Assembly (NCBI GenBank): GCA_963674625.2
Contig: CAXXXO010000004.1
Span: 372,001-436,000 of the forward strand
Origin: JALHFZ01 sp963674625
Lineage (GTDB): Bacteria; Synergistota; Synergistia; Synergistales; Aminobacteriaceae
Length of the DNA: 64,000 nucleotides
Direction: 5' to 3'
In this document: positions 1 to 8,358 of the stretch, in pieces
How the letters are laid out: every line of letters starts with the position of its first letter
Numbering within the stretch: the stretch's first letter is position 1
Made by a program: the position numbers and the translations under genes
Notes under the pieces: generated by a model
What the model was told of the DNA's origin: nothing
Databases searched by the model: none
Seen by the model: the letters and a program-made list of their open reading frames with translations, nothing else

Positions 1-317
1 GCAGCCGTGGGGCCCTCTATCATGGTTCGGAGTTCAAATACCTGGGCAATGGCATCGAGAGGCCATACATTGAGGAGGTTCAGACTGTCCAGAACGTTCT
101 GAGTTCCCCTCCCCCCAACGAACATTCCCTGGCGTTCCCGGATGTCGATCGCGCCAAGGGCTTCAAGGGCGATAAGAGCTTCCCGGAGAAAAGACCGCTT
201 GACCTGAAAGTACTCTGACAGATCCCTTTCGGGCAGCAGTTTATCGTTTTTTGTTATCTCTCCCCCCTGCAGGGCGATGTATATCTTCCTGATCAATTCT
301 CGTTTTCCATCGTTCAT
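1..317 (-). CDS. GntR/FadR-type transcriptional regulator, C-terminally truncated by the window edge
   Basis: Only the N-terminal 105 codons are inside the window. The start is fixed by ATG at 315-317 with a GGAGGTT ribosome site at 325-332. The visible part is a winged helix-turn-helix of the GntR family: LLPERDLSEYFQVKRSFLREAL is the usual recognition region, followed by the wing (IDIRERQGMFVGG). The beginning of a ligand-binding domain follows (VFELRTMIEG, typical of FCD/FadR-type regulators). It is transcribed away from the uxaA-like operon at 522, so the most likely role is a ligand-responsive repressor of that operon and perhaps of the facing TTT operon. The effector is unknown, though a hydroxy- or sugar acid would fit the context. 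Family assignment is firm; the target is inferred from position. Confidence 0.85.
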   Translation of the reverse strand, partial: MNDGKRELIRKIYIALQGGEITKNDKLLPERDLSEYFQVKRSFLREALIALEALGAIDIRERQGMFVGGRGTQNVLDSLNLLNVWPLDAIAQVFELRTMIEGPTA

Positions 318-521
318 TCTTTGTAACCTCCGAAGGTTGTTTCTACCCTGAGTATATCAAACTGAATTCATGATCATCCCGTAAAAAGAGGGTTTGCTCC
401 TGTTATGTCAGTATGATACGATAAATGAAGTCTTTGGTCGAGCTTGGCCGATCAGAAATGTTTCCTTTTGCAGCCGCAGAAAAATATTTTCCATCGAATT
501 ATCGAGGAGGAATTCAACGCA
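318..521. promoter_or_regulatory. Divergent intergenic control region between GntR gene and uxaA-like operon
   Basis: This 204-base gap separates two divergent genes and is AT-richer than its surroundings. It holds the GntR ribosome site, a TGAATTCA palindrome (363-370) touching an ATGATCAT palindrome (369-376), and a -10-like TATGAT (412-417) on the plus strand with no good -35 at 17 bases. The nested palindromes are candidate operators for the divergent GntR protein. No open frame with a ribosome site was found in it. Confidence 0.45.
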
Positions 522-782
522 ATGAAGAATGCTCTGAAAATATCCGAAAGGGACAGTGTCGCCGTGGCGCTGAAACCGCTTGCCGAGGGGGAAAATGTGG
601 CCGTGGGTTCCGGAATGATGCGTCTTCGGGATGACATTCCTAAATACCATAAATTTGCCCTGAGAGATATCCGCGCCGGAGAAAAGGTCATCAAGTATGG
701 AGAAAGCATCGGCGAGGCGCTGGAGGACATTTCGGCCGGCGAATACGTGCACGTACATAACGTGAAGTCACTGAGGGGGTAG
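522..782 (+). CDS. UxaA-family hydro-lyase, small (SAF-domain) subunit
   Basis: An 86-residue protein covering only the N-terminal SAF-type domain of altronate/galactarate dehydratases (KNALKISERDSVAVALKPL, then GEYVHVHNVKS). The start at 522 was chosen because GAGGAGG at 504-510 sits 11 bases upstream; the longer frame from 444 lacks a site. It ends 5 bases before the large subunit, so the two are surely co-translated and form one enzyme, as in split UxaA-type dehydratases and (R)-sulfolactate sulfo-lyase (SuyAB). The substrate cannot be read from sequence. The IlvD-type dehydratase downstream favours a sugar or aldonic acid; the TTT transporter nearby is compatible with either. Confidence 0.8.
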   Translation: MKNALKISERDSVAVALKPLAEGENVAVGSGMMRLRDDIPKYHKFALRDIRAGEKVIKYGESIGEALEDISAGEYVHVHNVKSLRG

Positions 783-787
783 ACGGC

Positions 788-1948
788 ATGAAAACAATCA
801 TGGCTTACAGAAGGCCCGACGGCTCGGTGGGAGTGCGGAACAAGGTGCTCATACTCCCGTCGGTGGTATGCGCTGCAGAGACCGCCCGGATGATTTCCCT
901 GCAGGTTCAGGGAACCGTGGCCCTCCAGAACCATCTCGGCTGCGGGCAGATCGGAAAAGATGCGCGCATGACCATAGACACTCTCGTGGGGCTTGGAAAG
1001 AATCCGAATGTTTTCGGGGTGCTGGTTGTAGGCCTTGGCTGTGAAACGGCCCGCCCGAGGGAGGTGGCGACAGCCATCGCCGAAGGAGGGAAACCCGTTG
1101 AATGCGTTGTCATTCAGGAAGCAGGGGGAAGTCTGAACGCAGTGAACGAGGGAGTACGGCTTGCCATGGAGCTGGTCAGAAAGGCGAGCATGGAAGTCAG
1201 AACCACCTGTCTCCTGTCCGACCTGGTCATTGCCGTGGAGTGCGGAGGATCAGACCCGACCTCAGGCATTGCCGCCAATCCGTCGGTCGGCTCGGCCTGC
1301 GACCGGGTCGTCGCGGAAGGAGGAACGGTGATTCTGAGCGAAACCACGGAACTCATCGGTGCCGAGCATATTCTTGCAGGACGATCTGCTACCCCGGAGG
1401 TGGGAGACGAACTCTGCTCCATCTGCCGGCAGATGGAGCAGAGAGCCCTGGACATGGGCACAAGCCTGAGAGGAGGCAATCCTTCTCCGGGAAATATCGC
1501 AGGGGGGCTCACCACTCTCGAGGAAAAGTCACTAGGGTGTGTCCACAAGGCAGGAACGTCAGTTCTTCAGGAAGTCCTCCCCTACGGTGCGGCTCCGACG
1601 AAGAAGGGGCTCGTGATGATGGACACCCCGGGGTTCGATGTCGATTCAGTCACAGGAATGGCGGCGGGAGGCGCCCAGATATGCGTCTTTACCACCGGGC
1701 TCGGCACACCTGTGGGAAACCCCATCATGCCCGTCATCAAGGTGACAGGCAACCCTTCCACCTTTGAAAAAATGCGGGACAACATGGACATCAACGCCGG
1801 AACCGTCCTCGAAGAGGATATGACCATCCATGAAATGGGTGAAGTTATCTTCGGCGAAATAGAGGCCGTAGCCAACGGCAAGCAGACCCGTTCAGAAATT
1901 CTTGGCTACTGCGAATCAAGCTTCTGGCGCTGCGGGACCTGCGTTTAG
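788..1948 (+). CDS. UxaA-family hydro-lyase, large subunit (altronate dehydratase/SuyB-like)
   Basis: A 386-residue catalytic subunit of the altronate/galactarate dehydratase family, which removes water (or sulfite in SuyB) from alpha-hydroxy acids using an iron centre. Family landmarks visible in order are HLGCGQIGKD, the ECGGSDPTSGIAANPSVGS block, ILSETTELIGAEHIL, GNPSPGNIAGGLTTLEEKSLG, a TGLGTPVGNPIMPVIKVTGN stretch and a C-terminal cysteine cluster (GYCESSFWRCGTCV). Length is normal for the stand-alone large subunit. It follows the SAF subunit by 5 bases and precedes the IlvD-type gene by 31. The family is clear. Whether this is a sugar-acid dehydratase or a sulfolactate lyase is open. 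Confidence 0.85.
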   Translation: MKTIMAYRRPDGSVGVRNKVLILPSVVCAAETARMISLQVQGTVALQNHLGCGQIGKDARMTIDTLVGLGKNPNVFGVLVVGLGCETARPREVATAIAEGGKPVECVVIQEAGGSLNAVNEGVRLAMELVRKASMEVRTTCLLSDLVIAVECGGSDPTSGIAANPSVGSACDRVVAEGGTVILSETTELIGAEHILAGRSATPEVGDELCSICRQMEQRALDMGTSLRGGNPSPGNIAGGLTTLEEKSLGCVHKAGTSVLQEVLPYGAAPTKKGLVMMDTPGFDVDSVTGMAAGGAQICVFTTGLGTPVGNPIMPVIKVTGNPSTFEKMRDNMDINAGTVLEEDMTIHEMGEVIFGEIEAVANGKQTRSEILGYCESSFWRCGTCV

Positions 1949-1979
1949 GCACGAGAACAAAGTGAAAGGGGATTACTGA

Positions 1980-3650
1980 ATGACGGGACGAAGAAATCCG
2001 GATGAAATCACTGAAGCGTACTATGTAGGCCTCATGAACGGCGCAGGCTACCGGAAAAAGGATCTCCGCAAGCCCGTTATCGCCGTGGTGAATTCGTGGA
2101 CGGATGTAAATCCGGGACATAAGCCGCTTTTCGACCTCGCGCGCAATGTGAAGGAAGGAATCTGGGCCGGAGGGGGAACTCCCGGCGAGTTCAACGTTCC
2201 GGCTCCCTGCGACGGAATAGCCCAGGGAGCCGGAATGCACTACATACTCCCCCAGCGGGATCTCATCGCGGCCTCCATAGAGGCAATGGTGGAGGCCCAC
2301 GGCTTTGACGGAATGGTGATGCTCGCCTCGTGCGACAAGATCATTCCCGGGATGCTCATGGCGGCGGCCCGGCTGAACCTCCCCACCATATTCATCACTG
2401 CGGGAACCATGATTCCCTATTCCGAGGGAGGACGGGAATTCGTCGCCTGCGATGTGAAAGAGGCCATCGGAAAACGAAACAGCAATTCCATCGACCAGGA
2501 GACCTTTGAACGATGGACCGGCCGCTTCTGTGCTTCAGGCGGGGTGTGCTCCATGTTCGGAACGGCAAACACCATGGGGACCTTTCTCGAGGCAACCGGA
2601 GCCGCCCCTTTCGGATCGGCCACCATGCTTTTCTGCGATGCGGAAAAAGTGCGCCAGGCCCGGGATGTGGGCGAGCGGGCCGTTGATCTCGTGAGGGAAG
2701 GGCTCTCTTTTTCCCGCATCATGAGCCCGAAAGCCCTGAACAACGGCATAAAATACGTATCGGCAGCGGGGGGGTCCACCAACGCCGTCCTCCACCTTCT
2801 CGCCCTGGCGAAAGTACTGGGTCTTACCCTCGATCTGGGACGCTTCGATGCTATCCAGTCCTCCGTTCCTGTCGTCGCCAAGTTCAAGCCCTCTTCCGAT
2901 AAGAATATCAGCGATTACCACCGGGCAGGGGGAGTCCTCGGTCTGCTCGCCACTATCCGTCCGTATCTTGACGAATCAGTTCTCCTAGCCATGGGAGGAA
3001 CCCTGAAGGATGCCCTCGATTCTTTCCGGGGGCCTGTCGATCCCGAAGTCATCCACCCCCTCTCAGCCCCTCTTTATCCGGCGGGCTGTTTTTCCATACT
3101 GTCGGGAAATCTCGCCCCCCGGGGCGCCGTGGTGAAGAAAAGCGGCGTGGACCCGAAAATGCATCATCACAGAGGGCCTGCAGTCGTTTTCGATTCGGAG
3201 GAGGAAGTCAGGGAATACCTCCTCAATAAAAAAGTGGAGCCGGGCTGCGTCCTCGTGGTGCGCTACGAGGGCCCCAAAGGAGGCCCGGGAATGAGGGAGC
3301 TTTCCATTCCCGCCGCCATGCTCGTGGGCATGGGGCTGCATACCTCCGTGGCCATGGTGACGGATGGACGGTTTTCGGGGGCGACCCGGGGGCCCTGTGT
3401 CGGGCATGTTGCACCGGAGGCCTGGGCCGGAGGCCCCCTTGCGCTGGTTCAGGACGGAGACATCATCGAGATCGATCTCGAGAAGAATTCTCTGAACCTC
3501 CAGGTATCGGAGGAGGAACTAAAAAAAAGGAGGACTTTGTTTACGCGGCCGGACCGGAAAGTAGGCGGCGTGCTTGCCGCCTACCGCAAAGGGGTGGGAT
3601 GCGCTTCTGAAGGAGCGCTCTGGCTCTTCCGGGACGACGAAGAGGAATAA
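1980..3650 (+). CDS. IlvD/Edd-family dehydratase (dihydroxy-acid or aldonic-acid dehydratase)
   Basis: A 556-residue Fe-S dehydratase. Three cysteines expected to bind the cluster are visible: C77 in PAPCDGIAQGAGM, C118 in LASCDKIIPGM and C190 in GVCSMFGTANTMG. The C-terminal part keeps GGPGMRELSIPAAMLVGMGL and TDGRFSGATRGPCVGHV. These are shared by branched-chain IlvD, 6-phosphogluconate dehydratase and aldonate dehydratases, so the substrate is not decided by motif. No other branched-chain amino-acid gene is nearby. Its place behind a UxaA-type lyase suggests a catabolic paralogue acting on a sugar-derived acid. It is the last gene of the plus-strand operon, ending at a long hairpin. Confidence 0.85.
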   Translation: MTGRRNPDEITEAYYVGLMNGAGYRKKDLRKPVIAVVNSWTDVNPGHKPLFDLARNVKEGIWAGGGTPGEFNVPAPCDGIAQGAGMHYILPQRDLIAASIEAMVEAHGFDGMVMLASCDKIIPGMLMAAARLNLPTIFITAGTMIPYSEGGREFVACDVKEAIGKRNSNSIDQETFERWTGRFCASGGVCSMFGTANTMGTFLEATGAAPFGSATMLFCDAEKVRQARDVGERAVDLVREGLSFSRIMSPKALNNGIKYVSAAGGSTNAVLHLLALAKVLGLTLDLGRFDAIQSSVPVVAKFKPSSDKNISDYHRAGGVLGLLATIRPYLDESVLLAMGGTLKDALDSFRGPVDPEVIHPLSAPLYPAGCFSILSGNLAPRGAVVKKSGVDPKMHHHRGPAVVFDSEEEVREYLLNKKVEPGCVLVVRYEGPKGGPGMRELSIPAAMLVGMGLHTSVAMVTDGRFSGATRGPCVGHVAPEAWAGGPLALVQDGDIIEIDLEKNSLNLQVSEEELKKRRTLFTRPDRKVGGVLAAYRKGVGCASEGALWLFRDDEEE

Positions 3651-3660
3651 AGCCCCTGCA

Positions 3661-3700
3661 GAATAAGAGCCTCTCCGCACAGACGGAGAGGCTCTTATTC
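3661..3700. terminator. Bidirectional terminator hairpin between convergent operons
   Basis: A perfect 17-base-pair inverted repeat (3661-3677 with 3684-3700) around a CACAGA loop. It sits between the stop of the IlvD-type gene and the stop of the convergent LarA-like gene. Its arms are AT-rich at the base, so it can act on both strands; the plus-strand tail is TCTATCTTT. Confidence 0.85.
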
Positions 3701-3777
3701 TCTATCTTTAAAGCAGGGAACTGTACAGATTAAGAAAGGCGTTCCCCTGGTCCAACTTCAGTGCAGAGAAATTAGGG

Positions 3778-5046
3778 TCAGAAAAGATTTCCCTCGCTGT
3801 TGAAAACAAGCTTGTACGGTTCGCTCATGACTTCGAGATTCGGATGTTTCCCGGCATATTCCACAAGATTTTCCGAAATTTCGATCTCTCCAAGATGTAC
3901 GGTATTTTTGACCCGTACCATCCGGATGGCTGTTCGGTCCGCCACGTTGCTCATCTTGATTGCCGCCTGTATTGCCTGGAGGTCGTTCTTGAGGACCATG
4001 GGCAGCTTGACGCTTGTGGGTACCGTGGAGGTCAGGGCGTTCGGATAGGTCTGTTCGAAGTCGAATTTGTCATAGGCCCTCCGGGTCGTGAGATCCAGAA
4101 TACCCAGTCCGTTGGCGTTTCCGTTGGACTTGTCTGTAATATCGAGTACAGCCACTCTCGTGATGTTGGGTCCTCCCGAGGCATAGGGGGTGTGGAACCG
4201 TCCCACGATGTTCGTGTCAAACCCTGTCCCGCTGATGTCTTTTCCGATTTCGTCCAGTATGAGCACGTCCAGTTCATCGAAGAAGATTCTCGGATAGAGC
4301 TTCCAGGCCTCTTTAAGAAGTTCCGGTTCCCGGGCCTCTATCTCGTCCGCCCGGAGTACTTCGAGACGGGCCGTCTCGTGGTAAGCGTTCTCGAGAATAC
4401 CCACAGCACAGAGAATATTTTTCTTCGCAAGAGTCACCCGCGCAATGGCGGGAATGGTCTCCGCCATTTTTCCGAAACCGAGCATATGAGCATGGTCTGC
4501 CCCCTTCTGCTTTCCCATGCCGATAGTGGTCATTTTCATGAGACCGCTCTCACAGGGACCGCGGAAGGCAACGTGAGGCTTGATCCTGTTGATGATGACG
4601 ATTGCGTCGGCCTCGTCGGCGAATTTATCCAGGTATACGGGAAGCCCGTTTGAAGAGGTTCCGATCTGCACGGTTTCCATGGTCGCCCGTATAGGGGCGA
4701 CCAGGTATTCCTCCGTGATACCCATGGTATGAAGCATATGGGCCTGACCTTCCGCCGTAGCACCGCCGTGGCTTCCCATGGCGGGGAAGATGAAGGGATC
4801 CCCTCCTGCTGCCCGTATTTCTCTCACAAGCACTTTGAGCATCAGGGCCATATCTGTTATGCCGCGGCTTCCGGCGGTGACTGCCACTTTCCATCCCTTG
4901 CGTATCCCCTCGAGGTATCCGCTTTCCTTCAGTTTTCGTGAGAGTTCTTCCTCGAGGTTTTCAATCCTCTGACGGGGAAAGATCTGCCGTACCTTCATCA
5001 TCCGGGGCACAGGTATCGGAGCCAAAAGTTCGTCGATTGCCGACAT
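3778..5046 (-). CDS. LarA-like (DUF2088) putative nickel-pincer-dependent racemase/epimerase
   Basis: A 422-residue protein of the lactate-racemase-like superfamily. LarA enzymes racemise or epimerise alpha-hydroxy acids with a nickel-pincer nucleotide bound through a lysine. Candidate equivalents of LarA active-site residues are visible in order: GSRG, AMGSHGGAT, NRIKPHVAF, GLMKMTTIGMGKQKG and the HAHMLGFGK segment. Long C-terminal conserved blocks include ILDEIGKDISGTGFD and GLGILDLTTRRAYDKFD. It is the last gene of the tctCBA-ADH operon (24 bases after ADH), so its substrate is probably the imported acid or its product. The cofactor genes larB, larC and larE are not in this window. The superfamily is sure; the reaction is inferred. 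Confidence 0.75.
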   Translation of the reverse strand: MSAIDELLAPIPVPRMMKVRQIFPRQRIENLEEELSRKLKESGYLEGIRKGWKVAVTAGSRGITDMALMLKVLVREIRAAGGDPFIFPAMGSHGGATAEGQAHMLHTMGITEEYLVAPIRATMETVQIGTSSNGLPVYLDKFADEADAIVIINRIKPHVAFRGPCESGLMKMTTIGMGKQKGADHAHMLGFGKMAETIPAIARVTLAKKNILCAVGILENAYHETARLEVLRADEIEAREPELLKEAWKLYPRIFFDELDVLILDEIGKDISGTGFDTNIVGRFHTPYASGGPNITRVAVLDITDKSNGNANGLGILDLTTRRAYDKFDFEQTYPNALTSTVPTSVKLPMVLKNDLQAIQAAIKMSNVADRTAIRMVRVKNTVHLGEIEISENLVEYAGKHPNLEVMSEPYKLVFNSEGNLF

Positions 5047-5070
5047 GGATTATCCTCTCCCTCCTCTTCT

Positions 5071-6168
5071 CTAGGGCTTCAAAGCTACCCGAAGGCAGTC
5101 GTGGCTGGTGGCGGCCATATTGAAACCTTCCTCCCACTTTTCCAGGGGAAATTCGTGGGTCACCAGAGGGTCGAGGACGACATCCCCCGTCCCGACAAGA
5201 TGAATGGCCGTTTTCCAGTCGTAGGGAATCTGGGAGATTTCGCCCTTCACATCGATTTCCTTCACGATAATCTTATGGGTATCCACCGGAGCCGTGATGC
5301 CTCCCCGGATTCCCCCTCCGGCCCAGAGGACCTTGCCGCCTTTCCGGACTATATCGAGAGATTCCGCAATGGGCTCCACCGATCCGGTGTTTTCAAGGAC
5401 CACGTCAACGCCGATTCCCCCTGTGAGGTCTGCGATGCGTTTCCGAAGGTCTTCTTTCTCCACGTTGATCACCACGTCCGCTCCCATTTTCTTTGCCATT
5501 TCAAGACGGAAGGACGCGTCCCTGTCAAGGCCGCTCATGAATATCGGACCTGCCCCGATAGCCTTGCAGACCTGCATGAGCAAAATACCCCTGGCCCCGG
5601 GACCGAGGATGGCCACGGATTCCCCCGCCCTGACGCCCATTCGGGAAACGATGCTGTGGACCGATCCCGCCGTGGGCTCCATAAGGACCGACGCCCGCGA
5701 ATCCACGTGATCGGGGAGGACATGAAGCTGAAACTCAGGCCATACCGTGTATTTTGCAAAGCCCCCACCCGTGACATAATGGGCCCTGCCGTCCATGGGC
5801 TTCAGCGTATTGCAGATGTTGAACCGCCCTTCCAGGCATGCCGGGCAATGACCGCAGTAGAAAGTGACTATTTCGCAGACCACCCGGTCTCCGGGCTTCA
5901 CGCGGCTCACTTTCTGGCCTATTTCAACTACCCGCGCCACGATCTCGTGTCCCTGGACAACATTCCGTTCCGGATGGAGGACGGCCGCCTTTTCCTCTTT
6001 GCTCGCCCCCCACTTGTGAATATCGCTTCCGCAGATGCCGCAGTATTCCACTTCGAGCAATACGTCATGGGGTGCATAGGGGTTCTGTCCAAGCTTTGGA
6101 ACGGGCACTTCCTCGAGGACCACGTCGCCGTTCGAGCGGGTTACAAGTCCTGCCATTGTTTTTTCCAT
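5071..6168 (-). CDS. Zinc-dependent medium-chain alcohol dehydrogenase
   Basis: A 365-residue MDR-family dehydrogenase. It has the catalytic zinc motif around EYCGICGSDIHKW and GHEIVARVVEIG, the four-cysteine structural zinc loop CEIVTFYCGHCPACLEGRFNIC (written C-x7-C-x2-C-x7-C), and a Rossmann fold with GPGARGILLMQVCKAIGAG. It resembles threonine and sorbitol dehydrogenases. In this operon it would oxidise a polyol or a hydroxy acid derived from the TTT substrate. It lies 36 bases downstream of tctA and 24 upstream of the LarA-like gene. The start ATG at 6168 has GGGAG about nine bases upstream. Confidence 0.85.
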   Translation of the reverse strand: MEKTMAGLVTRSNGDVVLEEVPVPKLGQNPYAPHDVLLEVEYCGICGSDIHKWGASKEEKAAVLHPERNVVQGHEIVARVVEIGQKVSRVKPGDRVVCEIVTFYCGHCPACLEGRFNICNTLKPMDGRAHYVTGGGFAKYTVWPEFQLHVLPDHVDSRASVLMEPTAGSVHSIVSRMGVRAGESVAILGPGARGILLMQVCKAIGAGPIFMSGLDRDASFRLEMAKKMGADVVINVEKEDLRKRIADLTGGIGVDVVLENTGSVEPIAESLDIVRKGGKVLWAGGGIRGGITAPVDTHKIIVKEIDVKGEISQIPYDWKTAIHLVGTGDVVLDPLVTHEFPLEKWEEGFNMAATSHDCLRVALKP

Positions 6169-6204
6169 AAAAACATTCTCCCTTCTCTTTCGATAGTCAG
6201 GCGC

Positions 6205-7716
6205 TCAGCTCGCCTTGCCTGATTTTTTTCTTCGGGATGCTCTCCATCGGCCATACATGGGGGTGGACTGGATGAGCGAAAAAAGGGCTATGGAAAGGAG
6301 AACGGCGGAGATGGGGTTCTCCAGGAAAATCATCCATGATCCCTGGCTCATGAGGAGGGACTGATGAAGGCTTACGTCCAGCATCCTCCCAAGAATGAGT
6401 CCAACCACCAGGGGAGCCACGGGGATCTTCAGTTTATCCATGAAATAGCCCAGAATGCCGAAACCAAACATCAGTCCGACTTCGAAGAAATTATTGTTGA
6501 TGGCGAAGGACCCAATGACGCACAGCACGACTATGGCAACGGAGAGCACCTTGTTGCTTATCCGGGTTACAAAAATGCACGCTTTTGTGAAAGCGATCCC
6601 CTCGGCAAACATGAAAAAGTTCGACAGGAATATTGCCCACAAGAGAGTGTAGGTGACCCCAGCATACTCCGTCATGAGCGTGGGACCGGGCATGATGCCG
6701 TGGATCATGAGGCCTCCGAGAAGAATGGCGGTGGAGGAACTTCCGGGAATCCCGAGAGAGATTGTGGGAATAAGCGCACCGCCGACCACGGCATTGTTCG
6801 CGGCCTCTGGAGCCGCGATTCCGTAGGGACTGCCCTTGCCGAAAGATTCCTTGTCGTCGGATGCCCGCTTCGCCTCGTTGTAGGCGAACCAGCAGGCTGT
6901 ATCGCCCCCCGTTCCGGGAATTATGCCGGTAAAGACACCGATGAGGCTCGAGCGTATGAAGGTCGGAATGAGGGGGCGTATTTCTCTCCAGGGAAGGAGG
7001 ATCCTGTCGGTGATTGAATTTATCCGCTCCGCCTGGGTCTCTTCTCTCTCGATCAGGCGGATGGCCTGGGGAATGGAGAAGAGGCCGATAAGGGCCACAG
7101 TGAAAGGAATGCCTGAGAAGAGATTGATGTTTCCGAGGGTGAACCGGGGAATTCCAGTCACGGAGTCCATGCCTACAGTGGAGAAAAGAAGCCCCAGGGA
7201 ACCGGCGAGTAATCCTTTGATGGCTGACCCCTGGGAGAGAGACCCGATGATCGTCATGCCCAGCACCGCCACGGCAAAAAGTTCGACCGGTCCGAACATG
7301 ACTGCAATGCCTCCGAGAACCGGAGCGACGGTCAGCAGAAACACGGAACTGATGAGTCCTCCCACGAAGGAAGCCGTAAGAGAAATTCCCAGGGCCCGCC
7401 CCGCCTCGCCCCGCTGTGCCATGGGATAGCCGTCGAGAATCGTGGCCGCAGCGGCGGGAGTGCCGGGAGTGCGTACGAGAATAGCCGCGATGGACCCGCC
7501 GTACATGGCTCCCATGTAAATGGATGCGAGCATGCTGATGCCCGTTTCAGGCTTGAGAACAAAGGTCACAGGAAGAAGAATGGCAATGGCCATGGTGGCG
7601 GAAAGGCCGGGCATGGCGCCCACGAGAAGGCCCAGTCCCGTTCCTGCTGCCACGGCTAAAAGATTGTAGCCGCTCAAAACAGAGGTCAGTCCGAGAAGTA
7701 TATTGTCCAAAACCAT
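6205..7716 (-). CDS. tctA: Tripartite tricarboxylate transporter large permease TctA
   Basis: A 503-residue membrane protein with about eleven to twelve hydrophobic segments. It matches the TctA family: it opens with GLLVGAMPGLSATMAIAILLP, repeats a similar fold later as IGVFTGIIPGTGGDTACW, and has PGTPAAAATILDGYPMA and LGIPGSSSTAILLGGLMIHG. TctA forms the main sodium- or proton-coupled channel for carboxylates delivered by TctC. Gene order is tctC, tctB, tctA, then dehydrogenase and LarA-like protein, with small gaps, so one transcript is likely. The natural substrate is not known. Confidence 0.9.
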   Translation of the reverse strand: MVLDNILLGLTSVLSGYNLLAVAAGTGLGLLVGAMPGLSATMAIAILLPVTFVLKPETGISMLASIYMGAMYGGSIAAILVRTPGTPAAAATILDGYPMAQRGEAGRALGISLTASFVGGLISSVFLLTVAPVLGGIAVMFGPVELFAVAVLGMTIIGSLSQGSAIKGLLAGSLGLLFSTVGMDSVTGIPRFTLGNINLFSGIPFTVALIGLFSIPQAIRLIEREETQAERINSITDRILLPWREIRPLIPTFIRSSLIGVFTGIIPGTGGDTACWFAYNEAKRASDDKESFGKGSPYGIAAPEAANNAVVGGALIPTISLGIPGSSSTAILLGGLMIHGIMPGPTLMTEYAGVTYTLLWAIFLSNFFMFAEGIAFTKACIFVTRISNKVLSVAIVVLCVIGSFAINNNFFEVGLMFGFGILGYFMDKLKIPVAPLVVGLILGRMLDVSLHQSLLMSQGSWMIFLENPISAVLLSIALFSLIQSTPMYGRWRASRRKKSGKAS

Positions 7717-7740
7717 GACGTCTGACTCCTTTCCTAGCTT

Positions 7741-8202
7741 TCAAAAAAAAGGTTCAAGAAGTCCCATGGGTATGGGGAGCTTCAGGAACCAGACAAAGAG
7801 AAAATAAATAAAAATTGAAAAGCCGATGCTTACAAGAAGCACTTTGAATGTTCCCAATGCTCGGAGATATGAGTAGGTAAGAATCATAAAAATTGGAGTT
7901 ACAACAAAATAACCGATCCTGGGTATGAGAAATATGTAGGCAGCGATTAAAACCACATAGGTAACAACACGGGTGAACTGAATTTTTCCCTCGGTTCCCG
8001 TGGTGCCCGGAGCTTCTCCGCCTCTCCGCACTTTTCTCAGCGCCTCGACCACCATGGAGGCAGAAAGGAGAAAGACGAGGCCAGCGATAATTGTGGGGAA
8101 ATGCGCTGCTGTGCTTGGCATGGAAAATGCCTTTATAAAAAAATAAAGGCCAAGACCAACGGTGAATACTGCAAAAAGGCTGTGTTTCAACAGATATCCC
8201 AA
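7741..8202 (-). CDS. tctB: Tripartite tricarboxylate transporter small permease TctB
   Basis: A 153-residue protein with four predicted membrane helices (LFAVFTVGLGLYFFIKAF, FPTIIAGLVFLLSASMVVEAL, VVTYVVLIAAYIFLIPRIGYF, VLLVSIGFSIFIYFLFVWFL), the TctB layout. TTG at 8202 was chosen as start because a full AGGAGGT at 8210-8216 lies seven bases upstream. The in-frame ATG at 8232 has no ribosome site and would place AGGAGGT inside the coding region. TctB is the accessory membrane subunit and probably holds TctA in the right conformation. It lies between tctC and tctA, with a hairpin separating it from tctC. Confidence 0.85.
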   Translation of the reverse strand: MGYLLKHSLFAVFTVGLGLYFFIKAFSMPSTAAHFPTIIAGLVFLLSASMVVEALRKVRRGGEAPGTTGTEGKIQFTRVVTYVVLIAAYIFLIPRIGYFVVTPIFMILTYSYLRALGTFKVLLVSIGFSIFIYFLFVWFLKLPIPMGLLEPFF

Positions 8203-8306
8203 AATCGTTACCTCCTGTTTCATTTCCTCCATGAACCCGCGTTTTCAACCACAGGTACCGAAGAGATTCCAGCGTCTTTTACATAATTCCGCAGCAAATA
8301 CCTAAA

Positions 8307-8341
8307 AAAGCGCCGCGGAAACAACTCTGCCGCGGCGCTTT
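8307..8341 (-). terminator. Hairpin between tctC and tctB (attenuating terminator)
   Basis: A 12-base-pair stem (8307-8318 with 8330-8341, core GCGCCGCGG/CCGCGGCGC) with an 11-base loop. On the minus strand it is followed by a run of six T. It lies just after the tctC stop, so it should end most transcripts and leave more binding protein than permease. Confidence 0.85.
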
Positions 8342-8358
8342 GCAAACTTCCTGGAACG

